A DNA stretch of 64,000 nt from JAADEM01 sp965371855 (GCA_965371855.1 CBDUZZ010000004.1:1-64000); one strand, 5' to 3'. Positions 54,227 through 63,530 are shown, counted from the stretch's first letter. Translations and numbers: made by a program. The notes: a model not told the origin generated them from the sequence alone.

Positions 54227-55675
54227 TTAAAACTCTGCATTTCTGGGAGTTCTTGGGAATGGTATAACATCCCTGATATTACCCATGCCTGTAATAAACA
54301 GGATCATTCTTTCAAAACCCAATCCGAAACCGCTGTGAGGTACTGAACCAAAACGTCGTGTATCAAGATACCACCACATCTCTTTTTCCGGAATATCCAT
54401 CTCTCTCATACGACTGACCAACTTATCGTAATCTTCTTCTCGTTGCGATCCACCAATGATCTCACCAATTTGAGGAAATAGAATGTCCATAGCTCTAACT
54501 GTTTTACCGTCCTCATTCTGTTTCATGTAAAAAGCCTTAATGTCTTTTGGGTAATCGGTAAGTATTACAGGCTTTTTAAAATGCTTTTCTACAAGATATC
54601 TTTCATGTTCCGATTGCAAGTCTGTACCAAACCCTTCTATCAGGTATTTAAATTTCTTTTTCTTATTTGGCTTTGAGTTTCTCAGAATATCAATAGCTTC
54701 AGAATATGTTAATCTCACAAAATCATCTTCTATAACAGACTGCAATTTTTCAACAAGTTCCATTGAACGTTCATCAGCCTTTTTGTTCTTCTCTTCATCC
54801 TGCAGTCGTTTACTCAAAAACGTCAGATCATCCATGCAGTTATCCAGTGCATATTTTATCAGATATTTAAGAAATTCTTCGGCAAGATCCATGTTATCAT
54901 CCAGATCATAAAAAGCCATTTCAGGTTCAATCATCCAGAACTCAGCCAAATGTCTTGATGTATTAGAATTTTCAGCACGGAAAGTAGGTCCAAAAGTATA
55001 AATCTCAGACAATGCTAATGCCGCCAGTTCTCCTTCCAACTGACCGGAAACAGTCAGGTTGGTTGCTCTCCCAAAAAAATCCTCATCATAATTAACCTCA
55101 CCCTTGTCATTTTTAGATATATTTTCCATATCCATGGTAGTAACATGGAACATCTCTCCTGCACCTTCTGCATCAGTAGCTGTTATTATAGGTGTGTGTA
55201 TGTTAACGAATCCTTTATCGTTATAGAATTTGTGCACGGCAAAAATCATGGCATGACGTACCCTTGCAATAGCCCCAAAAGTATTAGTACGAAAGCGTAA
55301 ATGAGCAATTTCCCTTAAAAATTCCAGTGAGTGCCTTTTAGGCTGAAGTGGGTATTTCTCAGGATCGGCAACTCCAAGCACCTCTATTGACTTAGCCTGA
55401 ACCTCAATGGTCTGGCCACTTCCTTGAGACTGAAGCAAATCACCGGTAACAGAAATAGATGCTCCTGTTGTTATTTGCTTTAACAACTCTTCCTGAAATT
55501 CAGGAACATCAACAACTATTTGCAGATTATGAATACACGACCCGTCATTTAATGCAATAAAATTGACATGCTTATTTCCACGTTTTGTCCTTACCCATCC
55601 TTTTATGTTTATGCTTTTTCCATACTCAGTCATCTTAAGTATATCAATAACTTTTATACGACGAATCTTTTCCAT
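54227..55675 (-). CDS. asnS: Asparagine--tRNA ligase
   Basis: A 482-residue class IIb synthetase. An N-terminal OB-fold binds the anticodon (INIKGWVRTKRGNKHVNFIAL). The core has motif 2 in GPTFRAENSNTSRHLAEFWMIEPE and motif 3 in SGFGLGFERMILFITGMGNIRDVIPFPRTP. The TSRHLAEF element supports Asn rather than Asp. An insert of about 60 residues rich in charges (DEEKNKKADERS) is normal for bacterial AsnRS of this phylum. A TATTTTTG promoter box lies 27 bp upstream. Confidence 0.96.
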   Translation of the reverse strand: MEKIRRIKVIDILKMTEYGKSINIKGWVRTKRGNKHVNFIALNDGSCIHNLQIVVDVPEFQEELLKQITTGASISVTGDLLQSQGSGQTIEVQAKSIEVLGVADPEKYPLQPKRHSLEFLREIAHLRFRTNTFGAIARVRHAMIFAVHKFYNDKGFVNIHTPIITATDAEGAGEMFHVTTMDMENISKNDKGEVNYDEDFFGRATNLTVSGQLEGELAALALSEIYTFGPTFRAENSNTSRHLAEFWMIEPEMAFYDLDDNMDLAEEFLKYLIKYALDNCMDDLTFLSKRLQDEEKNKKADERSMELVEKLQSVIEDDFVRLTYSEAIDILRNSKPNKKKKFKYLIEGFGTDLQSEHERYLVEKHFKKPVILTDYPKDIKAFYMKQNEDGKTVRAMDILFPQIGEIIGGSQREEDYDKLVSRMREMDIPEKEMWWYLDTRRFGSVPHSGFGLGFERMILFITGMGNIRDVIPFPRTPRNAEF

Positions 55676-55701
55676 TGTAATTATCTTTAAATTTCAGCCT
55701 A

Positions 55702-55729
55702 CAAAAATAGTGAATTGTTTTAAACTCAA
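55702..55729 (-). promoter_or_regulatory. Promoter of asnS
   Basis: On the minus strand TTG (55729-55727), 17 bp, then TATTTTTG (55709-55702). The -7 box is ideal, the spacing slightly short. Confidence 0.5.
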
Positions 55730-55740
55730 CTTAAAAGAAT

Positions 55741-55769
55741 AAAAAAAGGCAACCATAAGGCTGCCTTTA
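55741..55769 (-). terminator. Terminator after the secreted protein gene
   Basis: On the minus strand AAAGGCAGCC and GGTTGCCTTT form a stem (one mismatch) followed by a run of T. It ends the gene at 55795-56580 before asnS. Confidence 0.85.
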
Positions 55770-55794
55770 ATAAATTTTATTGAAATTATTAAAA

Positions 55795-56580
55795 CTATTT
55801 TTTAGTGAATCGTTCCATTTTGTTGTCGTAGTTGATATAATACTTTCCTTTTTTCAGCCCGGCAACCTTAATCGTATCTCCATACCCCTTAAAAACGATA
55901 CCCCCATATGCATCATATATCTCATACATTGTAGAAGCTGAAAAAGCAATTACATCATCCACCCGTGTTGGAGCAAATGTTACTTCAGGCTTTGAAGATA
56001 TTGTGTTCAATTCTTTAGAGTATCGTGGTTTTTTAAGATAGTCAACCTGCTTAATTCTAAATCTGTTATCGCCACTATGCAAACGAACAGGAGCTTTATA
56101 CTTATTTAAAGTCTGTTTCCCGGTTCCTTTCACATCACCAACTTTAACCCATTTATTCCATCTGTATTGCTCAATTACAAAAGGAAGAGATCCTGATTCA
56201 TTAGAAGTAGACCAATAAATTTGATTATTATCAACCTTAAGGCTTGAAATCTCATAAGTGGCTACGGCATTTAATACTTCAGGGTTTAAGACTTTAGGCT
56301 TACACCCCTCTTTGTATTTAATGTTTACCGTTAACCCATCTCCTTTCATTAATCCGTAAACAGACAGGTCTACCTCAAAGGCACTTGAGTTGATCTCATC
56401 GGTTGTTGTCATACCGTTAACGGTTACTTCATAAATACAGTAACCAACACCACTGGGTGCAAACGGATTTTTAACATAGAGATTTCCTCCCTGGAAAGTA
56501 CCTTTTAAAACAATGTTTCCAGCCGATACTGAGGCGAATGAAAGAACAACAAAACAAACTAAAAATGTAAACTTTTTCAT
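55795..56580 (-). CDS. Secreted beta-sandwich protein with type IX-like C-terminus
   Basis: A 261-residue protein with a clear signal peptide (cut near ASVSAG, residue about 20). The rest is beta-rich: KGTFQGGNLYVKNPFAPSGVGYCIYEVTVNG is a conserved opening in Bacteroidota secreted hypotheticals, then two fibronectin-like stretches. The end, TMYEIYDAYGGIVFKGYGD to KKGKYYINYDNKMERFTKK, looks like a short type A sorting domain. No enzymatic motif. It has its own -7 box (CAAAAATA on the plus strand, 56642-56649) and its own terminator. Confidence 0.7.
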   Translation of the reverse strand: MKKFTFLVCFVVLSFASVSAGNIVLKGTFQGGNLYVKNPFAPSGVGYCIYEVTVNGMTTTDEINSSAFEVDLSVYGLMKGDGLTVNIKYKEGCKPKVLNPEVLNAVATYEISSLKVDNNQIYWSTSNESGSLPFVIEQYRWNKWVKVGDVKGTGKQTLNKYKAPVRLHSGDNRFRIKQVDYLKKPRYSKELNTISSKPEVTFAPTRVDDVIAFSASTMYEIYDAYGGIVFKGYGDTIKVAGLKKGKYYINYDNKMERFTKK

Positions 56581-56641
56581 GCAGATACGATTTCTTTAAT
56601 ATTATTGGGGTTTGCAATTTAGAAAAACAAAATCATCATTG

Positions 56642-56649
56642 CAAAAATA
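56642..56649 (-). promoter_or_regulatory. -7 box upstream of the secreted protein gene
   Basis: On the minus strand TATTTTTG, matching TAnnTTTG, 61 bp before the start. No clear -33 element was seen. Confidence 0.4.
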
Positions 56650-56714
56650 TACTCATAACATGACAGGTTAAATATATGTTTTTTTTTATTTTTTGACAAA
56701 CGAATACATTTCTA

Positions 56715-58595
56715 TTATGGATTAACCCAATCTTTATTTTCTTTTATTAGATTTATTAACTCTTCAACAGCCCTCTCGTTAGGAATGTTTTTCTTAATCA
56801 ACACCCTGTTTTTAAACAAACTTACATTGTTGGGTCCTGCTCCAACATATCCGTAGTCTGCATCTGCCATCTCCCCCACTCCATTAACAATACATCCCAT
56901 TATGCCTATTTTCAGGCCTTTAAGGTGCTTTGTACGTGCCTTAATCTCCTTTGTAATACTTTGAAGATCAAACAAAGTACGACCACATCCGGGACAGGAT
57001 ATAAACTCCGTTTTTGAAAATCTCACCCGGGAAGCCTGTAAAATACCAAAAGATGTATCAATTACATCTCCATAAGATACCGCACCACTATTTTTTAATA
57101 AAATACCATCTGCCATACCATCAAGAAACAATATTCCCATATCTGCTGCCGATACAATCTGGAAATTCTCTTTATCATCTTCGGCATACTCTCCAATAAT
57201 AGTAACAGGGTGAGTCAGACCTTTGTTCATCAGTTCTAAAATAAATGTCCGCTGCTCTACAGTACCATTAAGATGGTCAGTTTTCAGCAACAGTACAACT
57301 TCAGAGTGTGTATGAAGAAAGCCAAACAGTTTATTGCCTATATCCGAATATGATACCTGTAAAAACATCGGGAAGTTATCAAACTCATCATAGGGGAGAT
57401 TATCTATATCAAAAAGTGGAAACGTGTTTTTACATTTTTTCTTCTTCCACATATTATAAGGAACTATACCGGGAATTTCAAAATTATCTGACAGCTCATC
57501 TTTATCAGTTATTAAAAAATAATCAGGCTTATTACTAACACCCGACTTAATAACGTCGTCAAAACTACCCTGAGCAATAACAACCGCTGTATTATCTCCT
57601 CCAATATTTAACACTGCATGAGTTTCCCTGTGGTTATATTCGTATGGAGAATATAAGTCTGTTGCAACAGCCTTAATTTTACTGTGATTTTTACGCTTAA
57701 TTATATGGTCAACAAGTTTTTTTGCAACCGGTATTTCCTGTTCCGGAGCTTCCGTTAGGGATACGCGCAATGTATCTCCAATACCATCAATCAACAGTGC
57801 CCCTGAACCTACCGCTGATTTTATTCTTCCTTCATCTTCACTGCCCGCCTCTGTAACTCCAAGATGCAAAGGATAGTACATGTTTTCCTTTTTCATGGTT
57901 GCTACAAGAAGCCTGACAGTATGCACCATAACCCGTGTATTGCTCGACTTTATACTGAGTACAATATCCTTAAAATCATTCTGCTTACAAATGCGCAGAT
58001 ATTCCATACATGCCTCCACCATTCCTTCAGGAGTATCACCAAAGCGACTCATAATCCGATCTGATAGTGAACCGTGATTTGTACCTATTCTTATAGCTGT
58101 ATTATTCTCTTTACAAACATTCAAAAAAGGGACAATCGTTTCCTTCATTCGCTCCAACTCTTCGTTGAAAAGCTCAACAGAATATTTTTCAAAATCAAAT
58201 TTCTTTTTTTCACCGGTAAAATTACCGGGATTAATCCTCACTTTTTCAACTACTCCTGCAGCAATAATAGCAGCATTGGCATTAAAATGAATGTCAGCAA
58301 TCAATGGAGTATTATAACCTTCCTGCCTAATCTGTTTTTTAATGGCTTTCAGGTTTTTTGCTTCACGCTGTCCCTGAGCAGTAATACGCACCAACTCTCC
58401 ACCTGCATCAATTATCTTTATAGCCTGCTCTGCCGTTTGTTTGGTATCAAGAGTATTTGTAGTTGTCATTGACTGCACCTTTACAGGAGTGTCACCGCCA
58501 ATTTCAACAGCCCCAACCTTAACTTTTATTGTTCGGTTCCTCTTATAATTAAACAGGTCTTCACAATAATCACGATTACTAACAAAACTTATCAT
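56715..58595 (-). CDS. ispG: 4-hydroxy-3-methylbut-2-enyl diphosphate synthase, long form
   Basis: A 626-residue Fe-S enzyme of the MEP isoprenoid pathway, converting MEcPP to HMBPP. The N-terminal TIM barrel (VKVQSMTTTNTLDTKQTAEQ, PLIADIHFNANAAIIAA) is followed by an insert domain of about 200 residues, the long form typical of Bacteroidota, Chlamydiae and plants. The C-terminal domain carries the cluster ligands C534, C537, C568 and E575 (ISCPGCGRT, MGCIVNGVGE). The first codons overlap the end of the upstream kinase gene by 4 bp. Confidence 0.97.
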   Translation of the reverse strand: MISFVSNRDYCEDLFNYKRNRTIKVKVGAVEIGGDTPVKVQSMTTTNTLDTKQTAEQAIKIIDAGGELVRITAQGQREAKNLKAIKKQIRQEGYNTPLIADIHFNANAAIIAAGVVEKVRINPGNFTGEKKKFDFEKYSVELFNEELERMKETIVPFLNVCKENNTAIRIGTNHGSLSDRIMSRFGDTPEGMVEACMEYLRICKQNDFKDIVLSIKSSNTRVMVHTVRLLVATMKKENMYYPLHLGVTEAGSEDEGRIKSAVGSGALLIDGIGDTLRVSLTEAPEQEIPVAKKLVDHIIKRKNHSKIKAVATDLYSPYEYNHRETHAVLNIGGDNTAVVIAQGSFDDVIKSGVSNKPDYFLITDKDELSDNFEIPGIVPYNMWKKKKCKNTFPLFDIDNLPYDEFDNFPMFLQVSYSDIGNKLFGFLHTHSEVVLLLKTDHLNGTVEQRTFILELMNKGLTHPVTIIGEYAEDDKENFQIVSAADMGILFLDGMADGILLKNSGAVSYGDVIDTSFGILQASRVRFSKTEFISCPGCGRTLFDLQSITKEIKARTKHLKGLKIGIMGCIVNGVGEMADADYGYVGAGPNNVSLFKNRVLIKKNIPNERAVEELINLIKENKDWVNP

Positions 58596-60406
58596 ATACC
58601 TATCTTCACTTTAAATTCAGGAACCTTTAAGGGCAACTTAAAGACAAAATTACTCCCCTTTCCAATTTCAGAAGTCACTTTAACAGAGCTACCCAACAGA
58701 TTAAGAACAGACTTGGTTATTGCCAGCCCCAGACCAGTGCCTCCATATTTTTTCATTATTTCAGGACCTGCCTGCATAAAACGACCAAAAATATTTTTTT
58801 GATCTTTTGCAGAAATTCCAATTCCGGTATCTTTTACAAAAAAGGATATTTCTTTCTTCTCATCAACGAAATAACCAAAACTCACTTCTCCCTCATCCGT
58901 AAATTTTATTGCATTCGCAATTAAATTAGAGAGCACCATTTTTATTTTCTTTTTATCTGAAATAAATACCTTAAGTGTTTCATCCGGTGGAATTTCATAA
59001 TAAAGATTTATATTTTTAATCTCCGCCTCCATTTTAAAAGTCTTTTCCAGTTCATCCATTAACACTGGCAAATTTATTTCGGCAAATACAACATCATCTT
59101 CACCAGCTTCTAAGTCAGCTAAACAGATCATACTATCCAAAACTGATAAGAATTGTTGGCCATTGTTTAGTATAAAATCTGTATATAACACTCTTTCCGT
59201 TTCTGATAAATCATCCTGTCTGAGCATTTCGGAGAAACCCATTATCCCATTAAGCGGTGTTCGTATTTCATGGGATATGTTTTTAAGAAAATATGTTTTA
59301 AGACGGTCACTTTCTTCTGCTTTTCTCTTAGCTCTTTTTAAACTGGAATTCACTTTCGTCATCTTTTCATTACTCTTTTCCAACTCTTTATTAAGCTTTT
59401 GATAGTCTATATTTTGTCGCTTCAGCTCCTTTTTCTTAGCCTTCAGACTCTCTTCATGTTCAAGACGTGCAGTTAAATCTTTAAACGCAATAACTAATTG
59501 TTCTTTTATCATTTTAAAAGAAACTTCTACATGCAACACATTAAAGTTTGCACTTGTAACAATAAATATTCTTGGTGGTACATTTATATTATGCTGTAAA
59601 GCGAGATTCATACAACTATTCCACTGTTCCTGAGTCTGGTGTCGGTATATATCATCAGGAAATGCTTTATTAAACCACTCATCTAATGTTGAAATAGTAT
59701 TTATATCATATCCAAACATATCCGAAAATCTTCTGTTCAATTTCACCATTTTTCCATCCAGAGACACAATACCGATAGCTACCGGCAGAAAATCAATCGT
59801 GCTTGATAGATACTCTTTAGTATGTTCTAACTCTTCTGATTTCTCTCTTAATCTTTTTATATAACTCTCAAGAAAATTACTGGTTTCGCCAACAAGAATA
59901 ACTAAAGGTGATGTTAGGAACAGATATGTTATAATAGTATTTATCCAGAAAAAAGTTGTTTGTTCGTTTATATCGCCAGCCGGTAACATAACACCCCGGT
60001 CAATATTTAAAAAAGCTATTAACAAAAGGATTACTCCGGCAGAAAAAACTGATGCCAAACCAAACCTTTTTCCGTAAAACAGAGAAAAAATAACAGGAGG
60101 AATTGTCAACAGTACCAGCCATCCTCCAACCAGTCCCCAGGTATATGCTCCCAAAAGACCGGCAATCAACCCTGTTAAACTTAACGTAAAAACCTTAACA
60201 CCCAGGGAAATCTTTTCTCTCAAAAGATAGAGCGACCACAATAAAAGCACAAAAGAGATATGAAAGAGAAAAAGGTGTGTCCACCCGGAATTATATATAC
60301 GAAAAAGAGACGTCCCCAGAGTTGGAATCGCAAGAAATGCAAATGCAAAAAGCGACTTGTTTAAGATTTTCTCTTTTATCTTTTGAATATCAGCTTTATT
60401 ATCCAT
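58592..60406 (-). CDS. Membrane sensor histidine kinase with PAS domain
   Basis: A 604-residue protein. About six membrane helices (residues about 18-175) form an MASE-like sensor region. A PAS domain (about 205-320, FLPVAIGIVSLDGKMVKLN) and a charged coiled coil (about 325-370) follow. Then come the HisKA dimerisation helix with phospho-acceptor H379 (NISHEIRTPLNGIMGFSEML) and the ATPase domain with NLIANAIKFT, DTGIGI and GTGLGLAI. It is a complete kinase with no receiver domain and no response regulator beside it. Its stop overlaps the ispG start, an odd coupling of a kinase to an isoprenoid gene. The signal is unknown. Confidence 0.93.
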   Translation of the reverse strand: MDNKADIQKIKEKILNKSLFAFAFLAIPTLGTSLFRIYNSGWTHLFLFHISFVLLLWSLYLLREKISLGVKVFTLSLTGLIAGLLGAYTWGLVGGWLVLLTIPPVIFSLFYGKRFGLASVFSAGVILLLIAFLNIDRGVMLPAGDINEQTTFFWINTIITYLFLTSPLVILVGETSNFLESYIKRLREKSEELEHTKEYLSSTIDFLPVAIGIVSLDGKMVKLNRRFSDMFGYDINTISTLDEWFNKAFPDDIYRHQTQEQWNSCMNLALQHNINVPPRIFIVTSANFNVLHVEVSFKMIKEQLVIAFKDLTARLEHEESLKAKKKELKRQNIDYQKLNKELEKSNEKMTKVNSSLKRAKRKAEESDRLKTYFLKNISHEIRTPLNGIMGFSEMLRQDDLSETERVLYTDFILNNGQQFLSVLDSMICLADLEAGEDDVVFAEINLPVLMDELEKTFKMEAEIKNINLYYEIPPDETLKVFISDKKKIKMVLSNLIANAIKFTDEGEVSFGYFVDEKKEISFFVKDTGIGISAKDQKNIFGRFMQAGPEIMKKYGGTGLGLAITKSVLNLLGSSVKVTSEIGKGSNFVFKLPLKVPEFKVKIGI

Positions 60407-60538
60407 TAAAATATTTACGGATTAAACAACCGGTTTAACTTAATCTCTAAAAATAAATATTAATTAATTTATTGGCAAGTAGAACAACAATTTTTTTGAA
60501 AAGTTAATACCTTTACAAAACACATAAACAAATAATGT

Positions 60539-61447
60539 ATGTCGGTATCAGTGAAAAATGTAACCCGCCTATTTGGAAGTCAAAGAGCTCTTGACAATGT
60601 TTCATTCTCAATAAAATCGGGAGAAATTGTAGGATTTTTAGGCCCTAACGGTGCCGGGAAATCAACAATGATGAAAATTATTACAGGTTACCTGCCTCCT
60701 TCCTCAGGAAGTGTTGAAGTTTGTGGCTTGCCTGTAAATGAATATTCACTGGAATTAAGGACGAAGATTGGCTACCTGCCCGAACATAATCCCCTGTATC
60801 ATGATATGTATGTTCGGGAATACCTTTACATGGTTGGAGGCATTTATAAACTAACCAACATAAAGAAAAAAACGGAAGGGATAATTGAAAGAACCGGACT
60901 GATAGCGGAAGCACATAAAAAGATTGGAGCCCTCTCAAAAGGATACAGACAAAGGGTTGGCCTGGCACAGGCTTTAATCCCTGACCCCGATGTACTAATT
61001 CTTGATGAACCTACTACCGGCTTAGATCCAAATCAAATACTGGAGGTACGTAACCTGATTACAGAAATTGGCAGGGATAAAACAATAATGTTATCAACTC
61101 ACATAATGCAGGAGGTAGAAGCCATTTGTGAACGGGTAATAATAATTAACAAAGGGAAAATTGTTGCTGATGAAAAAGCACAGGGGCTTACATCGCTAAA
61201 ACCTGAAACAGAAATATTAATCACCGTTGAATTTGACAAAATATCGGATACTCAATTGTTGAAAGAGATTAAAGGAGTGAACAGTGTTAAGCAAATAAAA
61301 GACAATAAACTAATTATTAATGCCCGGGCAGATATTGATATTCGTCCCGGTATTTTCAGATTTGCAGTAGATAACAAACTAGTATTACTTGAGATGTCAC
61401 AAGAAGAGAGAGGGCTCGAATCTGTATTTCGTGACCTTACAAATTGA
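60539..61447 (+). CDS. gldA: Gliding-motility ABC transporter ATPase GldA
   Basis: A 302-residue ABC ATP-binding protein. Walker A GPNGAGKS (35-42), the signature LSKGYRQRVGLAQAL and Walker B VLILDEPTTGLDPNQ are intact. IGYLPEHNPLYHDMYVREYLYMVGGIYKL is characteristic of the GldA/NosF-like group. In gliding Bacteroidota GldA works with the permease parts GldF and GldG; no permease is adjacent here, and a stand-alone locus is common. A transport role outside gliding is also possible. Confidence 0.88.
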   Translation: MSVSVKNVTRLFGSQRALDNVSFSIKSGEIVGFLGPNGAGKSTMMKIITGYLPPSSGSVEVCGLPVNEYSLELRTKIGYLPEHNPLYHDMYVREYLYMVGGIYKLTNIKKKTEGIIERTGLIAEAHKKIGALSKGYRQRVGLAQALIPDPDVLILDEPTTGLDPNQILEVRNLITEIGRDKTIMLSTHIMQEVEAICERVIIINKGKIVADEKAQGLTSLKPETEILITVEFDKISDTQLLKEIKGVNSVKQIKDNKLIINARADIDIRPGIFRFAVDNKLVLLEMSQEERGLESVFRDLTN

Positions 61448-61461
61448 TAATTGAAAACTCT

Positions 61462-61489
61462 CCTAACCTCCCCCCAAATGAGGATTAGG
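61462..61489. repeat. REP-like imperfect palindrome
   Basis: CCTAACCTC and GAGGATTAGG form a stem with one bulge around a C-rich loop, between gldA and the metallopeptidase. The style resembles the palindromes at 63.3-63.5 kb. It may also act as a weak terminator. Confidence 0.45.
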
Positions 61490-61530
61490 TCGAATAAATC
61501 ACATTAATAATTAGCACATCATCACATTAT

Positions 61531-62235
61531 TCAATCACGTCTTCCCACAAAAAGCATAATATAATAGAGCAATGTAGCAAGGGCCGACAGTGCGGCAACA
61601 ACATAAGTATAAGCAGCCCATTTCAGTGCATCCTTAGCTTTCTCCTGGGTTTCTCCGGAAGTAATACCACTTGTATTCAACCACACCAAAGCTCTCTTGC
61701 TGGCATCTATCTCAACAGGCAAAGTGATAAACGCAAAAAGAGTAAATATAGCATAGCAAGCAATTATTATCTCCAGAGCCAGATCGTAAGAAAACCAGCC
61801 ACCAATCATAAAGGCTCCAAAGAACATTGCAATAAAAATGAAATTAATGACCTTTGCACTTACATTTTGTAATGGGACAAGAGCCGATCGCAGCTCAAGC
61901 ATTGCATAACTGTTAGCATGCTGGATAGCATGACCTGTTTCGTGAGCGGCAACAGCAGCCGAAGCAACACTACCTCCGTTATATACTTCGGCACTTAAAT
62001 TTATTGTTTTGCTGGCCGGATTATAGTGATCTGACAATTGACCGGAAACAGAATTTACCGGCACATTATAGATTCCATTATCATGAAGCATCTTTTCGGC
62101 TATTTCACGTCCGGTTAATCCTCCGGCAATCGGGATTTTTGAATAGGCTGCAAATTTACTTTTTAGTCGCCTACTAACGATCATACTCAAAACAGCGAAC
62201 CCAATAAAAATAACTAATAGCGGTAATGAAAACAT
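61531..62235 (-). CDS. Neutral zinc metallopeptidase (YugP type)
   Basis: A 234-residue membrane protein with an N-terminal helix and about three helices near the C-terminus. The metal motif is HETGH (H98, E99, H102) in AAHETGHAIQHAN, preceded by LTGREIAEKMLHDNG, the hallmark of the YugP family. Probably a membrane-bound protease; the target is unknown. Confidence 0.9.
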   Translation of the reverse strand: MFSLPLLVIFIGFAVLSMIVSRRLKSKFAAYSKIPIAGGLTGREIAEKMLHDNGIYNVPVNSVSGQLSDHYNPASKTINLSAEVYNGGSVASAAVAAHETGHAIQHANSYAMLELRSALVPLQNVSAKVINFIFIAMFFGAFMIGGWFSYDLALEIIIACYAIFTLFAFITLPVEIDASKRALVWLNTSGITSGETQEKAKDALKWAAYTYVVAALSALATLLYYIMLFVGRRD

Positions 62236-62304
62236 AGCTTAATATTTATTTTCGGATAGTCTGTCAAAAATCTTGCCATATTGGGTTTCAACGAGAACCT
62301 TATG

Positions 62305-62454
62305 TCATATTGGCAAATGAGTTGAACCACATAAGCCAAATAGAATGGTAATGGTTGAGCTATCAGTTTTTGTTTCTGTGCGGGTTTGGCCTCTCAGACT
62401 TAAACCAGACATGAAAACCAATAGAAGATATAAAATAGAATTTGATCGTTTCAT
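62305..62454 (-). CDS. Short signal-peptide ORF, probably a truncated secreted gene
   Basis: A 49-residue reading frame on the minus strand. It starts MKRSNSILYLLLVFMSGLSL, a good signal peptide, followed by a short Thr/Ser-rich tail (TETKTDSSTITILFGLCGS) and a stop. It may be a real small exported peptide, but the sudden end soon after the signal suggests a broken gene. Nothing in the 70 bp after it continues the frame. Confidence 0.35.
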   Translation of the reverse strand: MKRSNSILYLLLVFMSGLSLRGQTRTETKTDSSTITILFGLCGSTHLPI

Positions 62455-62468
62455 ATACGTTTAAGAGA

Positions 62469-62765
62469 CTATGATGCTTTTTTCTCTTTCCTTAGAAGGA
62501 TTAAATCTCTATTTAATTCATATTTTTTTTGCAATCGCACCCAAAACTCCGCCGATATATTCAGTGTTTTTTCCAACACTAAAGCAATTGGTATTGTTAT
62601 ACCTCTTTCTCCTTTCAACAATAGGCTAATATGAGATTTATTAAATCCTGAAGCCTTAACAAGATCAACTTGTCTAACATTTTGAGCTTCCATTTCTTCT
62701 AAAATAGTTTCTGAAGGATGAAAAACATCCCCAGGCGTCATCTGATTTGCATATTTTTTCATCAT
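62469..62765 (-). CDS. higA: HigA-family antitoxin
   Basis: A 98-residue helix-turn-helix protein: HPSETILEEMEAQNVRQVDLVKAS starts the family motif (HPGxxLxE-like), followed by the HTH NKSHISLLLKGERGITIPIALVLEKTLNIS. It overlaps the toxin gene by 4 bp and follows it, the toxin-first order typical of higBA. It should neutralise HigB and repress the operon. Confidence 0.9.
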   Translation of the reverse strand: MMKKYANQMTPGDVFHPSETILEEMEAQNVRQVDLVKASGFNKSHISLLLKGERGITIPIALVLEKTLNISAEFWVRLQKKYELNRDLILLRKEKKAS

Positions 62766-63085
62766 TCGTAATGTTTAGATATTTCATTAATTATTGCTAC
62801 ATCTATAACAATATCACTGTGTTGTTCTTCTTCCGGAGTAAAAACCAACCGGTATTGTTTGTTAAGTCTGATTGAACAATCTCCTTCTCTATCTCCTTTT
62901 AAATATTCAAAATTCAAGCTTCGAAACTGCTTTAGTTCTGCTAAAGATTCAATACTGATTAGTATCTGCATCTTCTTTTTAAATTGCTTAATGATCTCTT
63001 TTTGAACCAGCAGCTTCCCTTTAATTTCGTCCAAAGGAGTTATGTAATAATGTTCAATATCCTTTGTTTTAAACTTAACCTTCAT
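62762..63085 (-). CDS. higB: HigB-type RelE/ParE toxin
   Basis: A 107-residue protein of the RelE/ParE fold. The C-terminal GDREGDCSIRLNKQYRLVFTPEEE with a downstream VIDVAIINEISKHYE matches the HigB signature (SIRxxxQxRxxF). HigB toxins cut mRNA in the ribosome. First gene of a two-gene operon with higA. Confidence 0.88.
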   Translation of the reverse strand: MKVKFKTKDIEHYYITPLDEIKGKLLVQKEIIKQFKKKMQILISIESLAELKQFRSLNFEYLKGDREGDCSIRLNKQYRLVFTPEEEQHSDIVIDVAIINEISKHYE

Positions 63086-63124
63086 GCAATAAAGATAGTT
63101 ATAAGTTTACAATGTTGCAAACCT

Positions 63125-63268
63125 TTAGGATAAAATCTCCACTAAATCCCCATCCCCATCAAGTTCAAATCTGATAAAATCAAAACCCATACGAGGTGAA
63201 ACCATGATGTAATAGGACATATTAAACTCAAATGGTTTTGTTTCAAACAACTCAAACCAACTTATCAC
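63125..63268 (-). pseudogene. C-terminal gene remnant (47 residues)
   Basis: On the minus strand a frame beginning at GTG 63268 and ending at TAA 63125 reads VISWFELFETKPFEFNMSYY and continues with ...SPRMGFDFIRFELDGDGD before the stop. It has protein-like composition, and an in-frame stop lies two codons before the GTG. It looks like the tail of a longer gene whose front is lost. The family is not recognised. Confidence 0.45.
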
Positions 63269-63303
63269 AGATCATCACTAATATCGGCTTTTCCAGTATT
63301 TTC

Positions 63304-63530
63304 AGACCACCCCGTCCGGCAGCTGCCGGACACCTCTCCTTATCCAAGGAGGGGAAAATATAAACAGAATGTCGTGTGCTAATTTCTCCTCCTTTCGAAG
63401 GAGGAGTACCTTGCTAAAAGCGAGGGAAGGTGGTTCTATTCGTTCCTTGAAAAAAAATTCCGTATATCCTATTTTTGAGCTTTCGGAGTTTCTTCCCCCC
63501 TCTCCTGTGAGGAGAGGGGGACAAAGGGGG
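63304..63530. repeat. Cluster of REP-like palindromes
   Basis: Four near-perfect hairpins sit in about 230 bp. TCCGGCAGCTGCCGGA is at 63315-63330. CCTCTCCTT-ATCC-AAGGAGGGG (one G:T pair) is at 63333-63354. CTCCTCCTT-TCG-AAGGAGGAG is at 63386-63406. CCCCCTCTCCT-GTG-AGGAGAGGGGG is at 63496-63520. An outer pair ACCACC / GGTGGT lies around the first three. G/C-rich palindromes of this sort are dispersed in Bacteroidota intergenic DNA. No coding frame of interest. Confidence 0.8.

Noticed and set aside
60496..60515. gldA promoter TTG...TACCTTTA
   Set aside because: The spacing is only about 9 bp and the last base of the -7 box does not match.
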